A stretch of 64,000 nucleotides of DNA from assembly GCA_025201805.1 (NCBI GenBank), contig MU619272.1:158380-222379 (forward strand), read 5' to 3'. Every line of letters begins with the position of its first letter. The first letter of the stretch is position 1. The translations under genes were made by a program, and so were the position numbers. A model generated the notes under the pieces. That model searched no databases. It had not been told where the DNA came from and saw only the letters and a list, made by a program, of their open reading frames with translations. The DNA comes from Parasitella parasitica (Eukaryota > Mucoromycota > Mucoromycetes > Mucorales > Mucoraceae). Of the stretch, positions 1 to 12,362 are shown in pieces.

Positions 1-501
1 ATTATTAAAATCGATCAAGAAATGGCACACAAAGCTCAATTTTTTGCTTTTAAGCTGTAAAAAATATCTATCTGGGGATGATATCAGGTCTATATCAATT
101 CTAGTACATGACATAGCTCTATAAAGTAAGTGTTTTTGATGCAGCAAGTATACTTTCTTCATAGTAAAATGATGAAACAGGAAGAGAATAATTAATTAAT
201 ACAATGTTTTGCTGTAATAACCCCTTGTTATTTGTGAATAATTCACAAAAGCTGCTAATTGTTACTAACAGAGAGGCCCTATCACGATTGTTGCTTATAA
301 TAATGCTTAATCCCAGTTCAAGAGTTCCTTTTTTTTGTGATTCTAATGCTAAACATGTAAAAATAGAAAGTGGAATAGAGGTTAGGATTGAGGTTGAGGG
401 TAATTTTATTAACAAAAGCTAAGCTTCAAATAAGCTTCTGGTAGATTCCAGGTGCCAGGTACTGTGCTATAGAGTATCAAATTCTGAATAGGAGATAACT
501 C
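1..501. repeat. dispersed repeat, copy A (cut by window edge)
   Basis: This stretch is collinear with 39391-39896 in the same orientation. Shared blocks include TCTGGGGATGATATCAGGTC, the stretch around TACAATGTTTTGCTGTAATA, and TCAAATTCTGAAT near the end. By eye the copies agree at most positions, with small indels; for example copy B carries an extra segment near 39572. Similarity stops abruptly after ATAACTC. There is no credible ORF, so this looks like a non-autonomous element or the tail of a larger one. The left boundary lies outside the window. Confidence 0.85.
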
Positions 502-1316
502 GCTATACCAAACACATTTTTGTATACCAATCCGTCTGTTGTAACGAGTCCCGACTGATATAACATAAAATGATAATGCGAAGTTATAAAAATAGAGATC
601 GTCATTTGCTGAAGCTGCTAAGATTTTTCATTCTGTAAATGCATAATTTGGCGGATACGTACAAATTAATGCCTTATTAGTATATGCAGTTTAATACTTT
701 GATACTATGATGGTTTTGTGGTTTAGTTTAAATACCTATGCAGCTCTATAGACTTGTCTAAATATTTGAGTTTATTTAGATGTCTAATATCTAACGAATA
801 TATCTGAAATAATTATCAATTATGAAATTCAAACAATTTTGTATTGTAGCCCGTTTGATCAAAACTAAAATAATTAGAGCGTCGCAATTTCGCATATCAT
901 TATAAAATGTTCCCTAATCTTGGGCATTTTTAGTCTAAAAATATGATTGTATTTTAATGCTTTTTGTCCCTACTTGAAATATTCTCAGCTTTTATCAGAA
1001 ATAGAAGGTCTGTTATCAGAAACCATGAAACGACAACCTCCCCCCGCCCCTAAATCGCCTACTACATAATAATTATATCGTAGACAGATGAAGGGGATCA
1101 AAAACAAACTTATTTTGCTTGACTAAAAAAGACCGGAAACTTTATTGGCGTAATAGTGTGTGCGTGTAAAATATTTTAGGTTTTATGTGTATATAAACAA
1201 AAATAGAATTAGTGTCGAAAAGAAATGAATGTAAAATAAAGGGTTTAAAAGAGAGAAAGAAAGCTATTAATAAAAGAGAGCTATAAATTATTTTAATCAT
1301 AAAGAATGATTATGAT
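502..1316. other. AT-rich intergenic DNA
   Basis: About 0.8 kb of AT-rich sequence between the repeat end and the 3' end of the Bni4-like gene. A short C-rich run lies near 1037-1050. No coding exon, RNA gene or clear repeat is visible. Confidence 0.6.
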
Positions 1317-2674
1317 TTACATGAAAAAGTGAGTGTTTTGTCTACTATCAATATGGACAAACATATCATTCAATTTAAAGTGGTTCAATTCCTCCTTAAT
1401 CTTCAGAGCCAAGACAGGCGTTAATTTTTGACAAGTAGCACCCGTATCACATCGACGATCGTACTCTTGCGCAGAAAACGTTTCATGCATTTTGATGATT
1501 GGATTAAAGGAAAGTGATTTTTTGCTCGATGTCGTAGTGGACGACGAACAAGTTGTGGTTGAGACCGTGGAGGAGGCAGGCGAAGGCAGCTGTTGAACGT
1601 TTGTATCTACAAAAGGTGGGCGACGGCGATGGTGATGGTGTCTAGAAGAAATGCTAGAGTCAGGTGAGGCTGGCAAGCTGGTGTTATTTATCATGAACGA
1701 TGGGGAAGGCGATGGTGTCAAGGACGATGACCGAACTGTGCAGACGATGATGTGAGATTTTGGTTTAAAATTAAAATCTTGTACATATACCAACCTTTAC
1801 TTTTAGTAGAAGATGAAGCCGAAGGAGTGGTATCTACATGTATTAATTTCGGCAAATCACCGGCTTTCTTGTCTACAATGCCACTACTATGTTCTGTCAT
1901 ACCAAACACTTTTTTGATTCTTTTACCCAATGATTGTCTTCGTTTTGGTAACTCGATTGATTTAGGAGTAGTTGGGGTAGATGATGTCGATGAGGGAGAC
2001 ATTCTAGTAGATCTAGATGTGTTGATAGGTGTAACCGCGGTTCTTTTGTTGGGCTCGGAACGATAGGATACTTGCTGCTTCACACTTGAATTCGAGCTTG
2101 AAGGAGATAGTTGATGCGATAGAGAAGGACGGTATCTGCTAGCATTGCTGCTGGCAGATGACACTGTAGATGATCTTCTACTACCTGTACTGTTCCTCAT
2201 CATCATCATCATTTGCTGCTGCTGAAGATATTGCAATTGATAGTAGCTTGACTGCATTTGCTGTTGGTACAAGTCATTTTGGTAAGACCAGTCGTTCCAC
2301 ATAGCATTATTTTCCATCTTTTGAGAAAAAATATCAGTATTTATAAGAAAGAGTAAAAGATATGCAAAAAAAAAAAGAGAAGCCCAATACTATATATAAT
2401 GAAATTCACCCATGACCCATTCATATCACTCCCATGGTTGAAACATTTCTCCTCCTTCATCCCTTTGCACTGCCTCACACGCACGCCCTCTCACTCACTC
2501 AAAAAACGCTGATATAAATAAGTTGCATAAAAATAGTATGGAAGCACCAAAGATAGAAATGGAAATAAACCAAGAAATTACCTTTTTATCATCTGTGGGC
2601 GAGCCAGTGATTTTTAAAGACATTATATCTGCCAAAGACATATCATCATCGCCATCATTTTGAAAATAATTCAT
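1317..2674 (-). CDS. Bni4-like protein (putative PP1-targeting scaffold)
   Basis: Three-exon model: 2674-2582, 2317-1801 and 1735-1317, giving 342 residues. The first exon encodes a short acidic N-terminus. The middle is Gln/Met-rich, then Ser/Thr/Pro-rich and disordered. The C-terminus carries a conserved block: a SLSF core, then AQEYDRR, CQKLTPVL, KIKEELNHFKL and a terminal THFF-type end. That block resembles my recollection of the C-terminus of fungal Bni4, the bud-neck/septum protein that brings phosphatase PP1 (Glc7) to chitin synthesis sites. The family call is by memory of the motif, not by search. The first intron (264 nt) is long for this window, but both its borders and phase fit. 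The second intron could also begin at 1794 instead of 1800, adding two residues. The RVxF position reads SLSF rather than a canonical basic-V-x-F. Confidence 0.7.
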
Positions 2675-2973
2675 GGTGTTTTGGAATATTATAATTTATA
2701 TATATATACAAAGATAATGATAATATTAAGAAGAAGAAAAATAGAGGGAAGAAAGAGTTTTTTTTTTTCGAAATGTGAACAATCTCTCCTCTTTGAACTT
2801 ATTATTATATACACATTTCCCCCCTCTTATTTTTCCCCCCTCTGCATCTCCTTTTTTTTTTCTTGAGAAAATATCATGGACATCTCCTCTTGTTCCAAAA
2901 TTGCTCCTAATAAATCAAAAGCCTGAAAGAATAGGAATACTCTCCTTTTGACTTTTATTGTATTATACATAGT

Positions 2974-4155
2974 TTATTCGTACTCTGGTACTTCATCAGG
3001 TTCCTAAATTTACATTTGAGTAAATAAAATCGATATGCAAGTATATTAATTTTTATTACCTTTGGCTCCAAGTCTTCGCCGTATTGCATTGAGTTATCAA
3101 CGTGTGATAGAACGTATTCAACGGAATCTTCGTCTGTGATGTTGAGTGGTATAAATCGTACCATACTGTAATCGTCAATCAATTGCACAATGGCTTGATT
3201 CAATGCTTGGAATTTTAAGCTCCTTGCGCTGGGTTGCTCTCCATTAAGCACATTGTCTGCCTCTTCTGTCATTAACATTGGGTCTGGTTCCAAGTATCTA
3301 TCCATTTCACGATCTGTCATTGCTTTCTCCATTAATCGTCTTCTTCTCTTTTGCCTGCGCCTCTTCTTTTCTGCTGCTGTTTCGGCGTCATCTTCATCAT
3401 CATCATCTTCTTCTTCAATGGGTTTATTACCGTAATCTCCCTCAATCAAATCCATTTTAGTCATGACATTGATGTGTGGGATTTCTAAATTAACCATAGC
3501 GCTCATTGCACTTAAAACACCCGAGAAATATTTGCTTTTGTCCTCAATGAATTGTGATTCTAAACAATAAACACCACACACTGTCATGTTAAGACGACCT
3601 AGGGTTTCGCAAAGACGTCTCATTATAGGAAAATGAGTATATAATTCGATCTGACCGGGACAATCGATAATCAAATAGTCATCATCGTATGTGCCAATTT
3701 CTTCTTCAAGCCAATCAACATTGTTCATCAAAAATCTAATCTGTTGATTTAGTTACCATGACAACCAGCTGTCAGACTGACACACAACTCACTCTAAGCA
3801 GTAAATCAATCCACCATTAGGTCCAAAATCTAATTCTTCCATCACATCTTCCAGTGTAATAAGTTCTCGGATGTCAATACTTGGCTCGTATTCAAAATTC
3901 TCAGCAGCAGGATCTAAATTAACCAGATGGACTTTTCTTCCAGCAGTTTGGCAATGTGTCATCATGGTTGCGCAGTACGTTGACTGTAAAATAAGAGTAT
4001 CAATCAAATGGTATGCTCAAAATTGTGTTTGAGTGCTGAATTACCTTGCCACTTCCAGCAGGTCCCATGACAAGTTGACAATGACGGCCCCTATTGTTTT
4101 TAATAACAAAAATATCAGTGTTCTGAACTGTTTATGGCATTAAGTGATAATACAT
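2974..4155 (-). CDS. GPN3: GPN-loop GTPase 3
   Basis: GPN3 is a P-loop GTPase that acts with GPN1/Npa3 in cytoplasmic assembly and nuclear import of RNA polymerase II. Five exons: 4155-4154, 4090-4045, 3983-3793, 3735-3060 and 3003-2974, giving 314 residues. Visible features are the Walker A motif [10 protein letters not shown], the DPAAE segment, the family-defining GPN triad in [11 protein letters not shown], the Walker B-like DCPGQIE, and TKMD (guanine recognition). A highly charged insertion of about 40 residues (acidic run followed by an Arg/Lys run) lies near 3310-3430. The C-terminus EPDEVPEYE comes from a 30-nt last exon. The start codon appears to be split, AT in exon 1 and G in exon 2 (intron 4153-4091). 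No other in-frame ATG precedes [10 protein letters not shown]. Confidence 0.92.
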
Positions 4156-6308
4156 TTTTAAACTGTCTTGTTCGATTTTTTCAAAAAGAAATGCTAAAAG
4201 CTTTTTTTTATTGATACGCGAAGTTTTTTTTTTAATGAAGCTGTAATGATAGTCGTTTAGTAGTAGGTAGTAGTAGTCACTATGAGGTTGCTTTGATTAC
4301 CAATCAACCTGTGCATTTGAGTGCTTTGACGTTTGAAGTTTATAAAATAGGCGTAATTCGAAGTACATTATATAAAGGCATATCATGTTATATTTCTTGT
4401 GTATTTCGAATTACCTGTCGTACAGGACACTCAAATGATGCCTTTTAAAATTCATACATTATATTCAAACCATGCAACTTTGTTCTATTCCTGTGATATC
4501 AAACAATAACCCAAAACCCGTTATTCCATAATTACTGTAAGCATACATTGCTAATGATATAAATTATGTATGTTCAAGGCACATCTAACTTTGGCACTAT
4601 GGACAACTATTTGCAGACTAAATTTTGACTCAACTAAACATCTTACCCAGCAAAACATAGATTTTGAAGATGGCCTAATCATCTTTTAAAATTTAACCAA
4701 AACCAAGTGAAAAGCACAATGTCAAAATGTAGTTGGCATGAATTTAATTTTTAATGTAAAGTACATGATGCACATATATATATAGATGTCTACCTATTTA
4801 CATACATATATTACAAGAAAAGAGGGAAAACGGGGGATGGACCACGGAAATAGGAAAAGTCCATGATCTTTCTTTTATTCGAATAAGGAGGACAGTTTCG
4901 ACAAGTTGGTTCCATCTAATAAATGTACAATCAATGTTTAGGAGTAAAACGAGGGAAAATAAAAAGATCATTCCTAAAGTCAAAGCATAATGACAAAAAT
5001 AAGAACAAAGTTGTATCCACAATGGACCCTTTTTCAAGGATCATCAAACACTTTACATGAAAGAGATTAAATATCTATAATGTCTAGTCTCTCAGTCTAT
5101 TTTGAGTAAAGATTCATCGGTAAGTTTAACGGCATAAATTATCTGTGTTGGCACTAAAGGAGTCTACCCAGATGTATCAAATTCATCATACTAAATCTAT
5201 TTACAGTTTTGGAGTATTGCGATGTTTATATATCCACTGTGTAGAGGCTACATATACTATCGTGTCAGTTTATAATACGGGTTACTTTTCTGAAGCTCTC
5301 TATTTACATTGAGAGTCGTGCATTATAGAAATCAATCATTCATTCAAAGGGTTTATTCGCTTGGAAGATTCATTAGCCTTTTATGAAATAGCACAGACAG
5401 GAAGTTGGATTTGACATAATTCACATAGTTTTAATACTTGCAAGAGAAATAAGCCTGACATACTTAGAATTCTTAGAAAGAGCGCAACGGCTGATAAATA
5501 TTTTTGCATCTCCCATCGAAAATACAGGGTGTTAGTATATTAATCTTGTCTCTTGTATTGATGCTCTCTGAGTGTAGAATGCCTTTTATGTTGAATGTCT
5601 TCCGAATCCACAAAGTAATTCGAATGAAAATGCTGGACTGTAGTGTAGACAAATTGATAGTACTATAATTCAAACACACTCAACTCCCATATATGTCTCC
5701 ACAATAGCAGAACATTACAACTATTAAATAAAATCCATTCGCAATTACTAATAGTAATAGATTTGCAAGAACAAAATTTCTGCATGTTATGAAAAAAGAA
5801 ACATTTTATCCCACGAAATTTTTGTAATCGACATGATTAATCAGAAATGCAACTGTAGCTTAACCGTTCAAAAATAGCCACTAAAACCGGGCGGTCTGCA
5901 AATGGATCGACCAACTAGCAAACTTTTTACTAATGAATGATATTTTTTCCGGGCATAAATAGTTTTACCTTGGCTATTAACTCAATACACATGCCATGGA
6001 TAATAATATGTTTCCATAGCAGTACATTGGTCGGGTTACTAGGCAACAGCAGTGAATGCTATTATATGTGAATGCTGATGTATTTATGAGTGGAAATGTT
6101 CTATTGATGTCTGATTGGACTTCATGTGACAAAAGAACCTTCACACGACATTCAAACGGCGGCCTCCACATTCTTTTATTCTGCTGACTTATCGTTTATT
6201 CTTTCAGTTACACGCCAGTATTAAATATGTTTTATTTGGCTCTCCCTTTTTATTCTTCTTTTTTTTCTCCCCACATTGCGATAGAATTTCAATTAATAGT
6301 CGAAAATA
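4156..6308. other. 2.1 kb intergenic region
   Basis: Sequence between the divergent GPN3 and acyl-CoA synthetase genes. It contains only short ORFs without family resemblance, including a 79-codon minus ORF at 4798-5037 with a hydrophobic stretch. The last 150 bases before 6309 are pyrimidine-rich and probably form the promoter and 5' UTR of the synthetase gene. No RNA gene or repeat recognised. Confidence 0.5.
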
Positions 6309-8615
6309 ATGAGCAAATTCAGTCTAGAAAAGCAAACCTACGAGGTTCCTGGAACCAGAAGTCCTGGACAAACAGGTAATGCATTGCACAAACTATATAT
6401 TTAGTCATCGTAAATAGTCTCTACATGGCCATCTACTCTACGTCAAAAAGTGAGCATCATCTAACATATACTTGATATAGGCATTTACCGTAATGCTCAA
6501 CGTCCTGTTGTTGAGGAATCTTTCTCCCCCAAAGTTAAATCCATGATTGATGTCTTTAACAATGGTAAACACACATTAACACACATAAATCGCCCATGTT
6601 TTACTAAATGATTTGGATTTTCTAGGCTTGAAAGTCTCCAAAGATCGCCCTTGTCTTGGTGTTCGTTCAGTGAAGAATGCACAAACCGGTGAGCGTGGCC
6701 CTTATGTTTGGCAGACTTACCGCCAAGTTAGCCACAGAATCACCAACTTTGGTTCCGGTCTTTTGAACTATTTGAACCATACCATGAATGATACTCGCAC
6801 TACTAATATTCCAATCGGTATTTGGTCAGTCAATCGCCCCGAATGGACTATTACCGACTTGGGTTGTTCGTCTTATTCTTTGTACACCGTTGCTCTTTAC
6901 GACACGCTGGGTCCTGACACTGTGGAATTCGTTGTAAATCATGCTGAACTCGAAACCGTTGTTTGCTCTGGAGATCATATTGCCGACCTTTTGAAATTGA
7001 GGCACAAATTACCAAACCTGAAGACTATTATCTCCATGGACACCATCGAGGAAGTTGCTCATCCTGGCGTTGCTTCCAAGAGCGAGATTATCAAGGCATG
7101 GGCTGCCGAAAAGAATGTGAATTTGGTCGACTTTAATTTTATCGAGGAGCTGGGTAAGAAGAACAGACGTACGTACAACTATCCCAACGCAGAGGATTTG
7201 GCTTGCATCATGTATACAAGTGGTACAACTGGTATGCCAAAGGTAAACCTTATTCTATTTGATGGGAAAAGCAACAAGCAATAGTTATTAACATGTGATT
7301 TTTACTTTTCATTTTTATTTTTATATAGGGTGCTATGTTGACTCATGGCAACTTCGTTTCTGCATTATCTGCTAGTTACCTAAGCTTCGGCGGTAATTCT
7401 GACGATTCCAGTTTATCGTACTTGCCACTCGCTCATATTTTTGGCCGTGTATGTGACATGTTGTGCCTTTGTCTTGGCGGTCGTTTAGGCTACTTTAATG
7501 GAGATATGAATACATTGGTCGAGGATATCCAAGAAATGAAGCCTACCATTTTTGCCACTGTACCACGTCTCCTTAATCGTGTTTATGGTAAGATTGTTGC
7601 TTCTACTGTAAATGCTCCTGGTGTTACGGGTGCTTTGGCTCGTCGTGGTATTGCCACAAAGTTGGCTAATCTCGAAGCTGGTAAAGGCTATACTCATCCT
7701 TTCTGGGACCGCTTGATGTTCAACAAGGTAAAGAGTGCTCTTGGTGGCCATGTTCGTATTATGGTTACGGGCTCTGCTCCTATTGGTAAGGATGTGATGC
7801 AGTTCCTTCGTGTTGCCCTCTGCTGTGATATTCGTGAAGGTTATGGTGCTACAGAAACATGTGCTGCTTCTACTATTCATTATCCCAATGAGTTCAAAGC
7901 GGGCCATATCGGCGCTCCTTTCACTTGCAACGAAGTCAAGTTGGTCGATGTTCCTGAGATGGACTATCTCTCTACTGATCCCTATCCTCGTGGTGAAATC
8001 TGTATCCGTGGCCCTAATGTATTTAAGGGATACTACAAGGACGAAGAAAAGACCAGGGAAGCTATTGATGAGGAGGGTTGGTATCACACGGGTGATATTG
8101 GCTTAATCAATGAACGTGGCAGTATTGTCATCATTGACCGTAAGAAAAACATTTTCAAGTTGGCTCAAGGTGAATACATTGCCCCTGAAAAGATCGAAAA
8201 CATCTATGCAAAAGATCCCGTCATTGGCCAAATATACTTGCATGGTGATTCCTTGCAAAGCAGTTTGGTTGCTATCGTTGTACCTGATCCAGAAACTTTA
8301 GCAGCTATTGTTCAAGCCAAGTTACCTCAAATTCATGCCAAGAAGTTGAGCTTCCCTGAGTTGTGTAAGGTTCCTGAGGTCGTTGCTTTTGTTTTGAATC
8401 AAATGACAAAGGTTGGGAAAAAGGCAGAGTTGCGTGGATTTGAACAAGCCAAGGCCTTGTACTTGGAATCTGAGCCTTTTGCTGTTGAAAACGACCTTTT
8501 AACCCCTACTTTCAAGGTCAAACGTCCTCAAGCCAAGAAGCACTATGAAGAAAAAATTGCAGAGCTTTATGATGCTCTTAACAGCCAGGTTGAACCTGTG
8601 AAAGCTAAGCTTTAA
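6309..8615 (+). CDS. long-chain acyl-CoA synthetase, probably peroxisomal
   Basis: Activates long-chain fatty acids to acyl-CoA through an acyl-AMP intermediate. Four exons: 6309-6375, 6481-6564, 6626-7242 and 7329-8615, giving 684 residues. The AMP-binding P-loop YTSGTTGMPKGAMLTHGN lies near residues 246-263 and is split by the last intron. Further marks are GYGATET, GWYHTGDIG, and DRKKNIFKLAQGEYIAPEK, the fatty-acyl-CoA-synthetase linker/FACS region. The N-terminal VPGTRSPGQTG segment is typical of fungal Faa proteins. The protein ends in AKL, a match to the type-1 peroxisomal targeting signal, so it is likely the peroxisomal (Faa2-type) enzyme feeding beta-oxidation. A polyadenylation-type AATAAA lies at 8709-8714. 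Confidence 0.93.
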
Positions 8616-9606
8616 GTGACCTGCCATTCCTATTTATTGGGATTTAATGTGGCATCCGCAACATGATAGTAATCCTGCAATTATTTGTTTGATTGCACCT
8701 AATATATAAATAAAAAGCATAGTTTTATATCCTCAAGATGATCTGAAATAGATGTTTGTTGTATCGAACATGTATGAAACTTTCCACCAGACCTTTTAGT
8801 GTCCTTTTGATTAAACCGAAATCATTTATACAAGAAATCAGCTTGTAGAGTAATTAAATGTGCATCTACTGGTGGTAATAAAAAAAAAAAAAGAAAGAAA
8901 AAGGTCAGGAATTTGGGTAATCCACACTTGAATAAAACCGCATTTTTCGACTACAATTCTATATTTTGTATAATAAGGCTTAAACTTGCAATTTATTCAT
9001 TTTTTTTTTGGTACCAGGGCAGCTAAAAAGGTGATATCAACAGTCGCAAAACACTCGGAAAAAAATAAGCTCGCTTTGCCTTTGACGAGATTTCTTGCTT
9101 TGCATGTTGGTGACAAAACTCTAGGTTGGTACTTTAAACATCTTACGCAGTGTCTTACTAGTATGGCACTATTTTTTGCTCCTGTACAAGCAATCTTGTT
9201 TTGCAAATAAACAAGATAGATGGAAGCTCATAACTTATTAACGGTACAAATCTCATTTATTTTACCTTCGTCGAAAGCAGCTAAAAGCAAATTGTTAGCT
9301 ACTACAACTGTCCTCTTTACGCCCACTACAAAAAATTCAATTTGAGAAGACTCACATTTAGTTGTTGAGCTGTTCTAAAAAGACTCAAGCTGTATACACG
9401 CTTACGACAGTTTCTGTGAGTATGTGGGCAGGTAGCCAGGTAGCCAGGTAGCCATTCCTCACGAAAACCAGGAGGCAAAAATTTCCAAAAGAAGGTAATT
9501 GTTTTGTATTGACTTACTTTGTCAAGAATAATCAATAGTTTCATCTTACCATCTTTTTTCATTTCTTGTTCATTTCTTTAGCTTCTAAAAAGCTTAAATA
9601 AATAGT
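8616..9606. other. intergenic region with a small tandem repeat
   Basis: Holds the 3' UTR of the acyl-CoA synthetase gene and the upstream region of the LIM gene. A unit of about 9 nt (GTAGCCAG) repeats three times around 9430-9454. A 74-codon plus ORF at 8986-9210 has no recognisable family and overlaps an opposite-strand ORF, so it is not called. Confidence 0.5.
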
Positions 9607-11405
9607 ATGCAATCTGACGTCTGCTACGATTATCACAACAATGGCCAGAGATCGCTAAGAGGGCCTAGACCAACCCCACAGGCGCCTATGTATTCCATTC
9701 CATTTACTCCTAGACAGCCACGCATGCCAATCGAAGTGATTATTCCACCAGCAAGAACAAACTTTGTGCCTCAACCACCATCACAACCTTATGTTTATCC
9801 AGCTCCTAAACCACAGCTGCAAAGAAAGCCATCAAAGACTGAGGTGCCCTTGAAACATTCCATCCCGCCTTTGCCTGCGGCTTCCTCGTCCACCAAAACC
9901 ATTGCACATTCGAATTCGGTTATTCGTAGAAAACCGACACCTCCAACCCCCACATCTAAACCTGGAAGCAACTGTACCAAACCTGTTTATCAAACACCTT
10001 TGAAATATTACTCTTCTGATGAAGAAGAAGAAGATATGAATGATGAGGACATACTTCGTGATCTCACTTTGTCTAGAAAGAAGAGTGTGCATGATATTAC
10101 TATTTCATCCGACGACGAAGATGAAGAAGACGAGGATTATGATGATTACATGCTTGTAGGTGCGTCAGAAAAACCAACATCAAAAGCTTTTGACGATTTA
10201 CCGCCGATTCCTCAAATATCAGCTCCTGGATACTCAGATGATGATGAAGAGCCTGCAATATCCATTACTCCCTATGCTCGCAAAAACGATTTACCGCCTA
10301 TACCCTCCATTTCTGCTCCTGGCTACTCTGACGACGAGGACAAAGACGATTGCAAAAATAAGACACCATTGCCTGTCATTCCTACAATATGTGTCCCTGG
10401 AGGCTTTTCTGACGACGAGGAACAAACCCAACAAAAGCAGCAGCAAACGAAAAACAGTGTTTATAATTCCATGTACTGTGGAATAAGGTGTGGTGGTTGC
10501 GAAGAACCGTTGAGTGGTCAGGCCATTACTACCACAGGCAAGCACTGGCATCCTCGCTGCTTCAAATGTCAAGCCTGCCAGCAAAACTTGGAGCATATCG
10601 CTTTTTACGAAAAAGACAGTTTACCGTACTGTGCACTTGATTACCACGAGCTATTCAGCCCTCGATGTGATTTTTGTAAAACGCCCATCGAGGAGCACTC
10701 AATTTCAGCATTGGGAAAAACCTATCATCCTGGTCACTTCTTTTGTAGAGAATGCGGTAAACCATTTGACGAGGAAGCAAACTTCTTGGAGCACGATGGG
10801 CACGCATATTGTGAGGCAGACTATTACAAACAATTCGGAAAGCCATGCAAAGGGTGCGAAGAGATTATTACAAGCGATTTTTTGGTTGCTTTGGGTGGTG
10901 AGTGGCATAAGGAGTGCTTTGTATGTGCTGATTGTGGAAGTACGTTTGCTTCCTCGACATTTTTGATAAGAGATGGTAAACCCTATTGTGAAGAGCATTA
11001 CAACCAGCAGGGAACTATGAAAAAGAAAATCACTCAGCCCAAACTCAAGGCATTAAAGCCACTACCAAGTCTTGATATATTAGCCTCCAAAGGCTCAAAA
11101 TCAGTCGACGATATCGAAGAAACCCCAGCAAGTCCAGAGAAAACATGCCATCGATGCCAGGATGTAATAGCGGGGAGATGTCACAGTGCTTTTGGGCGCG
11201 ATTATCACCCTCTACATTTTCAATGTTCAAAATGTGATAAATTATTATCTGCAAGATTAACAGGTACATACAAAACTATACAAAGAGAATACAAATGGTA
11301 ATTTACTCTATTCATATAGGATTATACGAAAAAATAGACGACGACGAGATTATCTGTAAACCTTGCGCCAGAAAAAATAGATCTTCCACAACAACACGTT
11401 TTTAG
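9607..11405 (+). CDS. four-LIM-domain protein (paxillin-like)
   Basis: Two exons, 9607-11263 and 11320-11405, giving 580 residues. Residues 1-290 are Pro-rich and disordered with acidic Ser clusters. They contain three tandem degenerate repeats of the form LPPIPxIxxPGYSDDEE near 10197-10420. Four LIM zinc-binding domains follow, near residues 297-355, 356-413, 415-472 and 513-570, each with the usual C-x2-C...H-x2-C...C-x2-C pattern. Examples are CGGCEEPLSG, CDFCKTPIEE, CKGCEEII and CHRCQDVIAG. LIM arrays like this serve as scaffolds at actin-rich or septin/cell-wall-growth sites; fungal paxillin-like (Pxl1) proteins are the closest type I know. No GAP or kinase domain is present. AATAAA follows at 11504-11509. 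Confidence 0.9.
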
Positions 11406-12362
11406 AGAATAATTACTACAAGTATCAATAATAAATAATCATCCAATCCATACAGTGAATGATAATTGCTGCCAATGTATATTACTGCAATTCATTCATG
11501 ATGAATAAAAGACGGCTACAACAACAAATTGCAATTTTGTCCGTCGTTGATAATTCATTCTCTCTGCATCATAAGTCAATATCTGCTATTACTGATCTCG
11601 AAATTTATTTGAAAAATTCTTCTAAATTGAGATACTAAAATGCTCATTATATAGCATAGTAATAAAAAGATATGCAAAAGAATAAGAGTAAGAGGAGAAG
11701 AATAAAGAAAAAGAAGAAAAAAAGTGGCTTTCTGAATGTCAGAATATCAAATATTCCCAAAATTTAGACTTGGGTGAAACATTTGCGCTTTTTCGCGCGA
11801 GGTGTTGTCCAGGAACGTACCGCCAAATCGAGAGATGATGGTGATACAAATTAATCACAACAAACTGGAAGGTGCTGATGTACATTTAACATGGTCCGTG
11901 TTTCTGATGCGGGATTAAGACCCCGTACGATGCAGATATTACATGTTCCTGAACCTTTTTCATAATGATTTTTGTATTTTTATATTTTATTTTTTGCAAG
12001 ATTTGCCTTGGTATGCGTTTCGTTGCCGCAAGTACAAAGTTGGAGAGAATCTGTCAAAAAACTATGGCTTCGAGGATCAGTTTCTTCAAATGTTTATTTG
12101 TAGAACCAAGAACAAAAGCAGGCATGTCAAAGATACGTACACAGGTAGTGAAGCATGTCGATTGTTTGTTTCTGTGTGTGTTGCATTAAAAATGAGCAGC
12201 GTATATTGCATACCACGCAACATGTAGTGTAGTGGCAAGCGACGAGTGCATTAAAAGAGCGAATTACATTTGTGACACTATTTTGATTACCTGGTGATAG
12301 TCATTTGTGATTCTTTTTCTCATTTCTCTATTTACAACTTGTAAAGTATACCACTTTTTCTC
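11406..12362. other. intergenic region, no supported gene
   Basis: Contains an open stretch at 11943-12227 and an overlapping one at 11965-12189, neither with family resemblance. A splice-like pattern (a short ATG exon near 11890, an acceptor near 12000) can be drawn, but nothing confirms it. The end of the region is the Aurora kinase 5' UTR. Confidence 0.4.

Noticed and set aside
4798-5037. 79-codon minus ORF with a hydrophobic segment
   Set aside because: No Kozak-like context, homology or splice partners; AT-rich DNA yields such ORFs by chance.
7485-8087. 200-codon ORF on the minus strand
   Set aside because: Antisense shadow of the acyl-CoA synthetase coding exon; no family features.
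11943-12227. 94-codon ORF upstream of the Aurora kinase
   Set aside because: No recognisable domain, overlapping alternative frame, and no consistent splice model.
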